DNA of 64,000 nt from Apostichopus japonicus (GCF_037975245.1 NC_092576.1:5690001-5754000); one strand, 5' to 3'. Counted from the first letter of the stretch, positions 13,601 to 25,636 are shown. The notes: generated by a model not told the origin, from the letters alone. Numbers and translations: made by a program.

Positions 13601-16600
13601 GGCGATTAAGATATGGAAATTACATAAATATGTTAAAAATTACTATGTATTAAATGAAAGTCATCGTTTTTTGTTGGTACAGAGATGAAGCATTTTCCTT
13701 TGGCTGCTGTTCATCTCCATTGCCAATTAGCAGTTTGCTTCCCACATCATGTTAAGGACTTACCTATCTCAACTTAAAACTACAGGCATTACTTAATTAA
13801 AAAGAATCATGAAGCAAAAAACAAGCACCAAGCATCGTCATATCAATATTATAAATTAATTAAGCTAATTTGAGACAATTGTCATGTTTCAATTTTCGAT
13901 TTTCATGTTAGGATTTATTTTACACGATATGACAGACACACCTTTTATTGCTATATCAATTGTAAACTGATTCCTGTTGGCCAATCTTTGAAAAACCTTG
14001 TGTTTTATCCTAGTTAGTCAATGATAAATAATATTGATAATGCTTTGAGGTGCCTCATTTAAGATTCTTAATTTATTATGTAGTTAATTTCTTGAATAGG
14101 TTGACATTCAAAAGATTATACTGCGAGACAGCTTCACGTCAGTTGGAGATAACGGTGGAGCTATTAATCTTAGCTCTGGAGCAGTTTTACCTCCGCTAAA
14201 CACTTTGAAACAATTGGACTTTGAAAACCAAAAATGGCAACAATGGGACTTAACCAAAGTGATGAGTATCCTACAATATGCTTGTCACAGAATTCCACCG
14301 ACCGACATCAGGTAAGCGTAGTTATATAGAACAGTCGACTAATATTCATATTGTCTAAGGAAGATTTACATTTATTGAATTAACCTACTGATTGTAATAA
14401 TGGCTGTTAGCGTATAATTATATGTGAATACGTTTAAGCAACATGTCGAACCATCTCGTGCCTGCTTAAACATAACATCACGTACAGAATATACCACTTT
14501 TAGCTATTGGATTGATTAACTATCAAATAAACACTGTAAAATGATCCTCCGTTTTCACAGGCTGCATCAGATGAAAATTTAAAAAATGATAAAAATACGT
14601 GCACCCGCATTTGGGGACTTAATAATATAATATATGACGACAACAAACAGACGAATTACTACAATTTCTTCTCATAGGATTGAAAGAATTCTGCTGCCTT
14701 TTGAATTTGAGAACAAGTTGAGCACGTTACAGCAGAAGCCAAGCGGTAAGAATGCAGTTTAATAAGGATTCTTTACAAAAAATTTAACTCTTGATGACGT
14801 GAAATGAAGTAGTGCAAATGAATGCAACTACACGATTACGAACAGTGATTTATGCGACTATCAATATCCGTTGTATAACTGGTTCGAGATAATAGTGAAA
14901 CACGACACAAAATGAAAATTTGTTCATGACTGTGTCTAAACCCCAAAGCTACTAAATTGACGACTGGACTCATAGTTTCTTCCGTCGTGCGTTATGTCAG
15001 TAACAGAGCGAATTTCTTACCGAAGCCAAATAGATGTATGCAATGTAACTACATTTGCAGTTAGGTATATATCTAGGGTGCGGTTATGTGTGTGTGACGC
15101 TCTGGCTAAAAACTTCAAGTCTTATAGAACATGCTTGTATATTGTCATACATATTGGTTATCATCAGTTGAAAAGAGTCTATTTATATTTCAATTTACCT
15201 TTGGATTGTACACAGTACCAGTCCACTGTTTAATTCATAAGGGGTTTAGATCAGTTAAATTGTGTTCATTTTTGTTCAATTGATATTTTCATCGTATTAT
15301 TTTTCAGCATCTAGTTATTGTTTGAAAGGTTTACATTTATTTCAAGCTCCAGTAGTACTTTATAGATATGGTTGGATTGTCGTCTAATCCTGGATAAATT
15401 AATCACTGTTTTCTGAAGGGGGAGGGGTGGAAGGGAGGTAGTAAGTGTTCACCTTTTCAGTCATGGTAGGACATGTGTACATGTGCGATATCTCATGAAA
15501 GGGAATACGAACGGTCAACATATCCGAAGATAGTTGTTTGTGCTTTGAGAAGGTCAAAGTGGGAACACCTAGTTAAAAACTCTATAGAATAGCAACTCGG
15601 ATGGATATCAGATCATTAACAGATTTATAAAATACGTTCTCCAATAATCAATGCATTTTCCATTGTCCTCTTTTCTTCCTATTGTTTCCATATAGGCAGT
15701 AAACGGACAGTTGATGCCCTCACAGTTCCATATGAATGGGAGTTTTTAGCAAAATGAGTTGTTAACAGATCGCACAATTCATCTGTAGAATCGAGAATTA
15801 CTAGGTTTATCGACTATCATCTTCAAAAGTTTAATAAATGTTATATGTCCGGATGTAGCTGAATAAACGGGCTTGTACTGACTGTTTAACACGTTCATGG
15901 TTTTCATAGATACCAGACTAAAGAAAACTCTCTTTACGATCTCTTTCAGTTGTTTGGATTACTGGTATTGCAGCTGTAGGATTACTGCATTTGAATTACG
16001 ATACTGAACAGTGGGAGGTATGTCATGGTAACATTAGGTTATATGAAGATATCATTTTAAATAGACTTATTTTTAAATATACCTTTTTACATAGTAGAAG
16101 AACTAACATAGTCAATTCATCTGGGTTTCGTCTTAATAACACCCATCAAGTTGTTGCTAAGGTCGTCTTACAAACATATCGAGGAACGTAATGTGTACTG
16201 ATCATTTTTTATTGTGTTTATTCATATTATCATTTTGCATTTCATTGTATTCATTTGTATTTATATCATGTTTATTCACACAGCGAACTGGACAAGGTCC
16301 TCTGAACAATTATGCACATACAATGCTTGTAAGTATACATAACTTAGTAAAATATATTTCAATCCAGTGCAACGAAGAATGTTAACAGTTGAAGTAAACA
16401 ACACATTATTCCATTCAACGACTCTCATATTTTTCAGGAGTGGCGCAATTACGTTTTACTTCTGGGAAGGGGGGGGGAGGAGGTGGTTGCTGCACGGCTT
16501 TTCAGAAGATCTATTATAATATATATATATTATCAGGATAATTCTAAAAATCATAATTGATAGCCGATTCTTTCGTGTTTATCAATGAGACGGCTTAACG

Positions 16601-19600
16601 TGCGTGTATAGTTTAGTTAACAGTATTATATCAATATCTTATACTTAGGCCAAGTCTACTAAAGTAACCAAGAATGTAGTGTTAGAATTACCTTATGCCA
16701 AGAAGATCAGTGTATTACACTGAATATTCCTCTGTAGAGACAGGCAATGGTGCTTTGTAGATGTATCAGTAGTGGAAGGAACGAATAAAGGGTTCTGTTA
16801 TTTGGGCAAAAGTAACATTGCCTTTACATTACCACTTCCGGTCACAACATGTCTGGTATATTAGATGGTGTGCTTACCTACAAATTATGCTAACTAAGTA
16901 AGAAATAAGCAGAGGAATGGATATTTGAAAACAAGGCAATGGTTTTATTTATTAATGCAAAGAGCGATTAATTCCTATACTATCCATTGTATTACCATGG
17001 TGGAATTAAGCAGTAAAACGATGTTTTTGTATCTTTAACTTAATGACAATATTAAACTGATGTTTCACATCTTGTTTTTCAGTTAAAGAAGTTTGAGGTA
17101 AGTTTGTTGTTGTTTTTTTGTTTGTTTTTTTGTCATGCTGCAATAATTCCCCACACTGCCATGGTTTTCTAACTAATTAATTCTTATTATAATCTTATTA
17201 CATTAATTCTTAATAAAATAAAACTGTTAGCAAACTGCTTATCCACTAGAGAGCCTGTGTAAAAAAAGATTTATATTAATTCTTATTATAAATCTTTTCT
17301 CCAATCAAAGCTAAAATGGTAGTTGGAGATTTAATATGAATGATTTATTACCTCTTGCAGAATGAATTACTACTAGTACCCTTATAAAGACAAAGTTTAA
17401 GTTCTGTTTTAAACTTGTATGTGAATGTCGTTGGCAAACAGATACTCTGCAATTAGCTTCTCCACAAGAAATAAACTGTAATCAAGTAAATAAATACACA
17501 GATAAAGGTCACTTCCAATTTAAGTAGAAAATATTTCATTTCACGTTTTCTTTCCGTGTTAGTTTCGCATGTTCTGTTTATGTGCGTGATGATATTGAAC
17601 TTCATGTCTTACACTTGTATTACAGAAAGAGATGGCAAATGAACAAGTGGTAAGTAAACTGGTAAATTTCGTATCCCATTATAAGAGGAAATTATGCCTG
17701 TACTTTTCATCAGATTAAATTATCAAATTATTCTACGAGCAGGCAAGGAATACATAGATATTGTGGTAAATTTAGTAAAATATTAAATAAAACATTGTAC
17801 TTACGAGTAAAATGTAAGGATGTGCCAGTGTTTATTCAATTATATGACCCATAATATTTGGGTGGGACGAAAAACGGGTTTTTAGTGTATCAATGAATAC
17901 ACGCTTTCCGCTCTCCCGCTTTTTCTTTCCCTAAAATCTCATTAGGTTAGGACAACTATTTACCTTGATGACCCCAAAGACGGCAGGGCCTGGTGAGGTG
18001 GTCTGGTCGTGGGCTTAATTCTCCACCCCACTTTATGGCCTGTACTGAAACCTGTATTTGACAAACCAAAACATGAGCAAAAATAATCTTCTATCTATGA
18101 AGTTTTGAGATTAAATGACGTCAGTTTGAGGAAATGGTTGAAAGTTTGAGGTAAAGTAGTCGAAATTTGCAAGGAAAAAAGTCAAAATTAAGAGAATATA
18201 GAATAAAGAAAATAAAAAAGTCGAAATTTTTAAATTAACACTTTCGACATATTTTCTTATTCTATAGAAATAATTAAGCAAAGAGGTGAAAAGGTCGAAA
18301 CGATAGACATTTTGAGATAAGAAACATAAATTTAGGTATTACAACTTCGAGAAAAAAAAGTGGAATTGAAATAAACAAAAGCGAGGTTAAGTGGGTGAAC
18401 AGTCAAAATTTCGAGATAAAAAGTTTACCATCTCCAGTGGCCCAACGAAGCATAAAAAAGTAAAATTCATCTAGTAAAGATACCCAAACTGACGACCGGT
18501 TATTATTCTCCCCTCCCATCCCAACCCCCATCCTTTTGATAGCTCCCTACGTACCTCACTGCCCGTTGCTGTTGAGTTTGCCTTAGAGGACAAAGTTCGA
18601 TAAATCTTAGTCAAAGTCCCCCATTTTAAGATGGGATCCCCCGTTCTTGGACTGCCGTGTAAGAGGATGTAAATATTTTATGTCTTTTAACTGGTTATTG
18701 GCTATGTTTCACATGATTCCATGAACATCATCTGTACAAATTGCAACAAATTAATTTGTTACCGCAAGGGACTCTAACTATGGACATTATTAAGATATAA
18801 ACGTACACGGGAAGGGAGGAGGAGCCGACTGGGGGACCAAGAGTAAACATGATTGGGGATGCCCTCACCAACCCTCACCAACCCTCATGTCCTCCTTGCA
18901 CCTTGGTTCCGCCACAACGGTTATGACTTAACTGTGTTCACAACAAGATAGTGTGGTTACCATGGTGAATTTCTTGTGATAACATGGTAGCACATAGTTT
19001 AAGAAGTTATGCAATCGCAACAATGTTAAACTGAAAGATCTTTAAGCTAAATGATTTTGAAATTCACTGTATAGGTGCACTCTGAATGTACAGTGAATGA
19101 TGTAAACAACTGAAAAATATAATGACTGGAATCAGATCACTATTCACAGTTTCAATTTGCTTAACCTTGTGTTTGCTAAATAAAACATGCTAAATGTCTT
19201 TTCTTCTTGTTGATCAGATTTCATATGTTCATGTTGTATGTGATAATATTGTTACCCATTTGTTGCTTTCAGACCGACCGAACGGAAGGGTAAGTCTTAG
19301 TACTGCGATTCCGTATCTGAATTATCTAGATTCATAGGTAACATAATAACATATCATGTGTTGTAAAAACTACTACAGTACTAATGTCATCATCTGTGTA
19401 CAATCAGTAAGATATATACAGTACAATGGTGTCTTTTGTGTACAACCACTTAGCTAAAGTACTAATGTAATCATTTGTGCACAGTCAATAAGCTAAAGTA
19501 CTAATGTCGTCATTTCTGCACAATCAATAAGCTACAGTACTAATGTCGCCATATATGCACAGTCAATAAGCTACAGTATTATAACGTCTTACTTCGTGTA

Positions 19601-19990
19601 CAATCAATAAGCTACAGTACTATTGTCATCATTTGTGTACAATCTCTAAGCTACAGTACTAATGTCGTCATATGTGCACAGTCAATAAGCTACAGTACAA
19701 ATGTCGTCATATTTGCACAGTCAATAAGCTGCAGTACTAATGTCGTCATATATTGCACAGTCAATAAGCTGCAGTACTAATGTCGTCATAAGTGCACACT
19801 CACGAAGCTACAGTACAATGTGTAGATTTATTACTAATGTACTGAGATAGCATACAATGATTTAATGAGTATGGAAACATGCACCTATTCTGCTTGTATT
19901 TATTCATATATTTTTATATTTCAATTAATTAGAGCAAAGCTTTTGGAAGACTCGGATCATAAACAATCGCCATCCGATGTGAAAGTTTGA
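7627..19990 (+). CDS. gene A: three-Ig-domain transmembrane receptor, 14 coding exons
   Basis: Coding exons: 7627-7681, 8183-8512, 9726-10361, 10725-10820, 12496-12660, 12885-12976, 14100-14311, 14678-14745, 15950-16017, 16284-16328, 17083-17097, 17626-17649, 19273-19289, 19933-19990. They total 1881 nt (626 codons plus TGA), all open, with GT donors and AG acceptors in consistent phase. Exons 2-5 are all phase 1-1, typical of extracellular modules. Predicted protein: signal peptide, Ig-like domain 1, Ig domains 2 and 3, one membrane span, and a tail of about 250 residues. The tail has a Q-run, LRR-like strands and a C-terminus S-D-V-K-V that fits a class II PDZ ligand (hydrophobic-x-hydrophobic). 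It is the most complete of the three paralogs and probably keeps the ancestral 3' end. A cell-surface receptor or adhesion role is inferred from architecture; the ligand is unknown. Exon 1 probably follows a 5' UTR exon. Confidence 0.78.
8183..8512 (+). CDS. gene A exon 2, Ig-like domain 1 lacking the F-strand Cys
   Basis: The 330-nt phase 1-1 exon is one Ig-like module. It shows a B-strand Cys in M-I-S-C-N, then F-W-Y-N as the core Trp, and G-S-L-I-I-N-K-V as the E strand. The expected Y-x-C of the F strand reads Y-F-G instead. An extra Cys sits near the N-terminus (D-K-C-Q-S-P). N-glycosylation sequons N-S-S and N-L-T are present. This exon differs clearly from its counterparts in B and C, which are nearly identical to each other. 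Confidence 0.72.
9726..10361 (+). CDS. gene A exon 3, Ig domains 2 and 3 on one exon
   Basis: The 636-nt phase 1-1 exon encodes two Ig modules without an intron between them. Domain 2 has S-L-S-C, L-S-W and L-F-V-C. Domain 3 has V-M-N-C, F-V-W and the canonical G-T-Y-T-C-V-Y F strand. Sequons are N-V-S, N-E-S and N-S-S. Domain 2 is more diverged from B and C than domain 3. Two extra Cys near the start (T-G-C and S-L-C-F) may form an additional disulphide. Confidence 0.8.
10725..10820 (+). CDS. gene A exon 4, transmembrane segment
   Basis: The 96-nt phase 1-1 exon encodes E-E-G-Q-R-T-G-W, then about 21 hydrophobic residues (V, F, L, I, G), then L-Y-R-W-K as a stop-transfer. It follows the Ig domains and precedes the tail, giving a type I single-pass protein. 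Confidence 0.78.
11901..12122. repeat. 9-bp minisatellite in gene A intron 4
   Basis: Degenerate 9-bp units of the type agattaaat, agatgaaat and agattaaac run through the interval. The period is three codons, so the reverse strand reads as a spurious L-F-N/H-L repeat. A matching array lies in gene C (54502-54722). Gene B has only a trace near 33005. Confidence 0.75.
12496..12660 (+). CDS. gene A exon 5, tyrosine/glutamine-rich juxtamembrane tail
   Basis: The acceptor is the 'actacag' ending at 12495. The earlier 'gttag' acceptor at 12487 would put a stop codon in frame. The 55-residue product has two tyrosines (A-Y-N-T-Q and T-V-Y-I-L-S), then about 11 glutamines in a mixed CAA/CAG tract, then a charged end (T-E-G-E-L-K). 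Neither tyrosine fits the full ITIM consensus. Glutamine number differs among the paralogs. Confidence 0.68.
12885..16017 (+). CDS. gene A exons 6-9, LRR-like cytoplasmic tail
   Basis: Exons 12885-12976, 14100-14311, 14678-14745 and 15950-16017. Exon 6 is basic (V-I-I-S-K..I-V-K-R-L-K-E-A). Exon 7 and the start of exon 8 contain three strand-like motifs, I-x-x-I-x-L, L-x-x-L-x-F and I-x-x-I-x-L, about 33-36 residues apart, with W-Q-Q-W and S-I-L-Q-Y-A between them. This looks like leucine-rich-repeat spacing of the ribonuclease-inhibitor/NLR kind, but I cannot confirm it. Exon 9 encodes V-V-W-I-T-G and ends T-E-Q-W-E. Confidence 0.65.
16284..19990 (+). CDS. gene A exons 10-14, small tail exons and C-terminus
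   Basis: Exons of 45, 15, 24 and 17 nt, then the last coding exon 19933-19990. The first three are phase 0 multiples of three, so any of them could be skipped in frame. Exon 11 (17083-17097) encodes only L-K-K-F-E, with a ttgtttttcag acceptor and a gtaagt donor. The terminal exon encodes G-A-K-L-L-E-D and ends S-D-V-K-V. These calls rest on splice signals, phase and conservation in gene B. The 15-nt exon is the least certain. Confidence 0.6.
19376..19830. repeat. ~39-bp minisatellite in gene A intron 13
   Basis: About eleven imperfect units resemble 'ctacagtactaatgtcgtca' followed by '(t)atgtgcacagtcaataag'. The equivalent intron of gene B carries a related array. It lies between the 17-nt exon 13 and the last coding exon. 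Confidence 0.8.
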
Positions 19991-20118
19991 AATTTGAAAG
20001 GGAGGTGTACGACGTCCGTATGATGCAACTGAATCATATCTCGTTTTAACAGATAGAAGAAAGACTAAGAAATATCAGGAAGAATGCAGCTTTGCTCGTA
20101 AACACACAGAGAATCTTC

Positions 20119-20124
20119 AATAAA
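20119..20124 (+). terminator. polyadenylation signal of gene A
   Basis: AATAAA lies about 130 bases after the TGA of gene A, in the context 'tcttcaataaaatt'. The aligned site is kept in gene B at 41771. Confidence 0.55.
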
Positions 20125-20139
20125 ATTAAATACCCCATA

Positions 20140-20505
20140 TTGACTACAAAAAATGCTATGCTATTGTTTTTGAGAATGTTAAAAGTCATTTAAGGTCACT
20201 GGAGGTCAAAATGTGTAATCATAATAAACACAATATCTCAAGAAGGAAATCTCCATAAGATCTCATACTTTGCATGTGGATGTATCACATTGAGCAGAAG
20301 GTGAATATTATTTTATGAAGAGGTTAAAATGTTATTTTGGGTCACCAAAGGTCAAAGTTTGAAATAAAAACTTGTTATGAGGACCTATGTGAATCTACGC
20401 GATGGTGACGGAGTGTGTGTGACACCTCATTCGAAACACGGTGACTCAAAACGTTCATGGTGGATTAACTCCAAACCTGTTATGTGGACCTGTCATATCA
20501 AGTTT
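20140..20505. repeat. echinoderm-style intergenic repeat after gene A
   Basis: The stretch contains 'aaggtcactggaggtcaaaa' and 'caccaaaggtcaaagtttg' words typical of dispersed repeats. It has a counterpart after gene B at about 41800-42060. No coding signal seen. Confidence 0.4.
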
Positions 20506-21265
20506 ACAAAACCGATTTTTTTCCGCCCACTTCTGACTCGTGATGTCACTGCTACATTGGTCAACGCTATTATCACGTCCCGTCTGGATTATGGAAATAG
20601 CCTGCTCTTTGGACTCCCCAACTCTACAACTCACAAGCTGGAACTTTTTCAAAATAATACTGCTCGTATAGTTTGTAAGAAAAGGAAAAGAGACCATGTC
20701 ACACCACTACTGGAATCACTGCATTGGATACCAATAGATTTTCGAGTGAAGTTTAAAATTTTAGACTCGCTTTCTCTGTGTAGTTGACTGTGTTTTAATT
20801 TGTTATATGCATACTACGTTTGGAACTATTACTTAATTCTTAGCCTTTCTTTTTAAGAATGTTTTTACTACGTTTAGTGTTCTATTTTTTATGGTTTAGT
20901 ATTGGTTGTTTATTACTATCTGTTTTAGGCTTTTACAATATTTGTCTTATTGTACTATAGTTTATCATACTTATTTATATTTAATTATTGACTATGTTTA
21001 ATATTTTGTATATTCTTTGTTGAAAACTATTTAACTATTTACATATTTCTGAATTTGTTTTGGACTAAATGCATTTAGGGCTTAAATTATTATCGTTTGG
21101 TACGGGTGTTTTCATATTGTTGCTTTAGGCTTTTACATTTTGTGTCTTATTGATTATATGTATTTAATATTTAGGTGTTTGTTACTATTTGTTTTTTAGG
21201 TTTTACACTTGTAACGCGCTTTGAACAGCTTTGCTGATTATGCGCTATATAAATATTACCTATTA
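20506..21265 (+). mobile_element. CR1/L2-like LINE, 3' fragment
   Basis: The frame to 20787 ends in the characteristic C-terminal region of non-LTR reverse transcriptases: R-P-L-L-T-R-D, then S-R-L-D-Y-G-N-S-L-L-F-G-L-P, Q-N-N-T-A-R-I-V, and L-H-W-I-P-I-D-F-R-V-K-F-K-I. It breaks off in a stop soon after. An AT-rich 3' UTR follows and ends with 'gcgctatataaatatt', a common tail of such LINEs. The polymerase core and ORF1 are absent. The same 3' UTR sits after gene B, but there the coding part is deleted. The insertion is therefore older than the gene duplication. Confidence 0.75.
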
Positions 21266-21728
21266 TTCTACAATCATACTCGGTATGTAGATCCAACTTG
21301 ATGAGTACACGTTCAATGGTCATTTAAGATCAACAGAGGTCGAAGTCGAAACATTTTTCAACACGATAACTAATAAAATACATCTCGGTTGAACTGCACT
21401 CTTGGTATGTAGATCCAACTTGTTTAGCCTTATAGTAATAACCCTATTGAGACATGTATATATAACTGTCAAATTAAAGATTTGTATTTGATAGGCAGGT
21501 TTTGTGCAAGAACCTTGCTGATCATTCGAAATAAATAATGGCAAACATTTACGATACGGTGTGCAATGCTGTAAATTGCATAACGTCAAACGAAACATGG
21601 CAGAAAATCACTAATCCAACCGGCTCTCTGATTTGATTCTACACCGGAAGCGAAAGGAATCTTTGCGATTATAATGGCATGTAAGAGAGTATAGCAGTTG
21701 AACTGGCAGGCCAATTGTCATCAGATGC

Positions 21729-21975
21729 CGGACAGAAAGATACAGACGTTCGTTCTTGCCAAGGGCCATTCTTAGTCTTGCCAACGAGTTTTGTAGGAAA
21801 TAGGTTTTTTTTACTATATGCCAGTACATGGATTTTTATTGTCTTAAGAAATGTATATATTATAAATCTTATTTTTTGATGTATTTATGTCTGTTTTATG
21901 TATGTTATACTGAGATGGAGTGAACTCCAATTCCTTTTATGGCCAATAAAGATTCTTATATCTTATATCTATCTT
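21729..21975 (+). mobile_element. LINE 3' terminus
   Basis: Frame 21729-21803 reads R-T-E-R-Y-R-R-S-F-L-P-R-A-I and ends at TAG, the usual carboxy end of jockey/RTE-type reverse transcriptase ORFs. About 140 bases on there is AATAAA at 21945-21950 and a short 'cttata' repeat tail. Only the 3' end is present. The second copy is at 43008-43255. Confidence 0.6.
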
Positions 21976-22764
21976 TAAAAAAAGAGAGAGCGCTGATTAA
22001 ATATCATACTCGCTGGGCCTATGATGCTGATTCCCTAAAGTGAGTACAGGTTGTACAAGAACTGGAACACAAGAAGTGGGGACGTCAGATATATTATGTA
22101 GATCACTGGTAAGGGTCAAATGTCTTTCAGGTTAAAAGAGGTCAAGTTTGAAATCCTTGTAAAGACAATATCACAATGATTTTAACATGGATAGATGGAT
22201 CTCTCTTATCTTTTGTATGATTGTAAATATTCTTTATTTCGTAAAAAAGATGGTAAACAACGATGGCTGAATGTGTTAAAAACAAGCTTACATTTTCTTT
22301 TCTTTTTTCATATATTTTTGTTCTATCACAACATAAGTTAACATATAACATAGAAGGAGATAAGAACAAAAATTCTGAAAGGAAGCGTACTAAAAAAACT
22401 TACATGGCTTGTCGGGTAGTGACTCCCCCTGAAAAAAACATACAGAACTTTACAATTAGAAAAGAGAACAAAAAATAAGAGCTACCCCTTCCTCTCCCTT
22501 TACTCACCTACCTCCAGAATTCCATCTCTACGGTTACAGAAGACTTAAATATTTAAAGGAACATCTAGAACCTACTAATAAGAATAACTTTGGTACATTT
22601 AATCAGGACGATTTAGGCTGGTACAAGGGTATTGGAACAAATGTGACGTTTGTCTTTGTTTTCTAGTAGCCAATACTTATTTCAATAGTGGAAGTACAGG
22701 AATTTGTTACCAAAGGGTTTCGTGTGCTAGTACTAGTAACAGTTTTATTTATCGTGCCGCTCCA

Positions 22765-22766
<2 letters not shown>

Positions 22767-22828
<62 letters not shown>
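22767..22828. repeat. (TA)n microsatellite
   Basis: About 31 TA units. The aligned tract in the second duplication copy (44047-44090) is shorter and has one interruption, so the locus changed length after duplication. Confidence 0.9.
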
Positions 22829-22833
<5 letters not shown>

Positions 22834-23375
22834 CATATATTTCTTGTTTTGATTGCGACACCTTTTCTCAATTAAACCCACCTGTCCGAGGTGCATTTAG
22901 AATATGAAACACTGAATCTGCCTCGGAAGTTTTATTTCCGAAATTCATCAGCAAACACATGTTGAGACTTTATGTTAAAACATTGCAAAAACTTAGAAAC
23001 AGCATGTCAACCATTGGTAAGCTATACTTTTTTTTTAAAGCCAATGATTATTTTATTCTTAATTTTTATTTGGCGGGAGGGGGGGTTGAATATTTTTGTC
23101 AAGGTTATCTATTTCTTCTTACATTGTAACATTTTTGGGGGGCAATTATGTATATATTTGGACGAATTCAAGAAATATTTATAAGTAGCGGAGGTGCGAC
23201 TTTGCACATTTCGCAAGTGTACAATACACATACTGTTCAGTGTTACTCGGCGATACCTAACGTTATGTGGTATAGTGATCAGGTGGACTAGGCCAACCTT
23301 ACACAACCGATACAGTCAACTACAGTATAGTATAACGAGCATACGAAGACAACGTTAGAATAGGTAACCATCGTA

Positions 23376-23669
23376 TTGACCTGTGTTATACATGAACAGT
23401 GTAAATTCAGATTAGTAATACATGGCACTATGATTATCGCCACCACCAGGACTACAGTTCACCGGTACGTGTCAGAGCACTGGAAGAATTTTAATGAAAG
23501 ATTCTTGCTATATCTTGAGGCCTCCGGGGGGACAGAAAACTCAACGAAATCTCAAACGTCTATATTCCTTCATGTTATTGGTGAGGAAAGTCTTATACTA
23601 AACAATACCTTCACATTCGAAACTGCCGGTGCGGAAACACTAAGTGATGTGGTCTTTAAGTCTTGAAAA
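23376..23669 (+). mobile_element. Ty3/gypsy-like gag remnant
   Basis: The open frame contains W-K-N-F-N-E-R-F-L-L-Y-L-E-A-S-G, F-L-H-V-I-G-E-E-S-L and N-N-T-F-T-F. This is the pattern of the Gag-like region of K02A2.6-type gypsy elements: a residue pair around 'F..YL.ASG', then 'LLH.IGEE', then 'NTF'. It stops at TGA 23664-23666, far short of a full gag, and no protease or polymerase follows. It is a truncated relic copied with the duplicated block (second copy 44640-44930). Confidence 0.65.
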
Positions 23670-25636
23670 AAAGGTCTCACAAGCTGAGCGCTACCTATCA
23701 CTGGATAGCTGACAAGTTGGCCTTTGATGGTACCATCAATTTTCCGTATCATGACCATGCAGATTGTTTGCTACGAGAGCCATGACGTTTCGTTCACTTG
23801 TAAAAAAACCTCTTTCCTCAGTCGTAAACAATTTTTGTACGCTGCTCCTGTCAGGGCTAAATTGGTCACAAATTGCCTAAATTGTCTTGATGTTTGAACC
23901 ACATGTGCTTCCATTCATGCTCTTAATATCCAAGCCACACAAAAAAAGCAGATCCTGATTGATAACATAGCAAAACAACTGTTCTTCTGCTTCTTAGTGG
24001 CACTTTTCCTAAAGGAGAACAACAGGGCGGATTTATATATACGCACATAGGAGTATGCCACCCGCAACGCTTACTTCCATTGTCATTTCTGCGTTCCATA
24101 CCAAGTATCTGTGCAACGCGTATCGTTGTTTGGATTTGGGGATTGACGTTATTAACCTTTTTAGTTTTGACATTCTGATAGAATAATGCTAACGCTTCGT
24201 TTTAGTTTGTGATGGAGATTCAATCTAGGCTTAGAACACAAAAAGACATAGCCTACTTTACAATAGAATGTTTATTTACTTTATTTGACTCAGCATGCGG
24301 CAAGGTGTACAGTAGCTACGCTTGTATTATCATGAATTCCATAACAATACGTCATAGCCTATTCACTTTGCTTGGACAATGAAGAGGCTTATTATATATA
24401 CAGCTGCAGTAACGAGGCAGTGCTCATAATACCAAGTAGAATTTGTTAAAGCAGCCAAGCCTTGAAAAGAGTGAATGACGTTTGCGTTGTACGGCATAAA
24501 GCCATATCATTTGTACGTCTTCATACATACATTGTGCATTCGACTCTAATATTAAATTTGACTTTATCCGTTTTTTTTCTCGAAAGAGTCGGACGGGTGT
24601 AATTTTTACAACAGAGACATGATATGGCTACCAGAGTGGTAAGAACTATACTCCTGCATTAAGAAACAACTTTGAACGTTTTTTTTCGCCTCTAATGACT
24701 CAAGCAAGTGGGGCGACAAATCGAAGTTACAATGTAGTAACGTAAGGCCTAGCCACTAATGCAGCAATACCATTGACATTTTAGGTATAAGCCTAAAAAT
24801 CTTACAGCATAGCTTTTTAGTAGTACAGTACTAATATTGTAGGCATTTTTGTATTCATATAGACTAACATTAGGGCTAATGTAATTTAGAATTTGGCCAG
24901 TGTGATATGGGTATTACATTAGGTGCTTACGTGTCAATAAGATTACTTTGTCATTTGCCCAGGTCTTAGTGCAGTGGTGTATACCAGGAAGAAAATTTCC
25001 ATATGTTTGAGATATTTTCAAGACATGAATTTCATTCCTTATGGCAATTTGCATGCTTTATGGTTTATTTGATATTCTATCATAGTTGTGGAATGTTAAT
25101 AGGCTACCTGTTATGCTGTTCAGGAGGGAGCCTAATTAAAACATTTCTAATGCTTTGTAATGTTGTATTTAACAGACCTTGATATGTTTTTTCTACTCGC
25201 TTTACTTCTATTTCAAAGTTTTTGATCATTTTATTTTGTGTTTTATTATTATTTTTACTATGTTCTATATACGTTTATATGTTTGTAATTTCTGTTTTCT
25301 TCTATTGTAAATTTTGTTAGAGGGCCTCATTAGGGCCTCATTGCATTTTTTTGTATCTCTACATGTGTTTACCCTTGAATGGTGAAACTAAAATCTGAAT
25401 GTGAATACTAAATGTTCACCTCTTCAATTAGATGATGATTGAACAAGAGAATTTGCAAACATGACTGACCAAAAGAAAATATATAACATAATATAGGCTT
25501 TCTACCTTGTAAATGGATTATAGATTCAAGTCATGTTAGAAATGACTCCATTGTGTTGAAGGAATTTTATGTATGTTGGTACTGTACCTGAACAACTAAT
25601 TAGCAAATTTGGAAAACTTTGAAAACGCTCTTTTAA
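23670..25636. other. non-coding 5' flank of gene B
   Basis: The part around 24090-24280 aligns with 5005-5215 upstream of gene A. 'gaggcagtgct..ataccaagt' at about 24415 marks the left edge of DNA that is absent upstream of gene A. No further gene seen. Confidence 0.45.

Noticed and set aside
19376-19830. CRISPR-like direct repeats
   Set aside because: Units are adjacent and degenerate, with no unique spacers or cas genes, in a eukaryotic intron.
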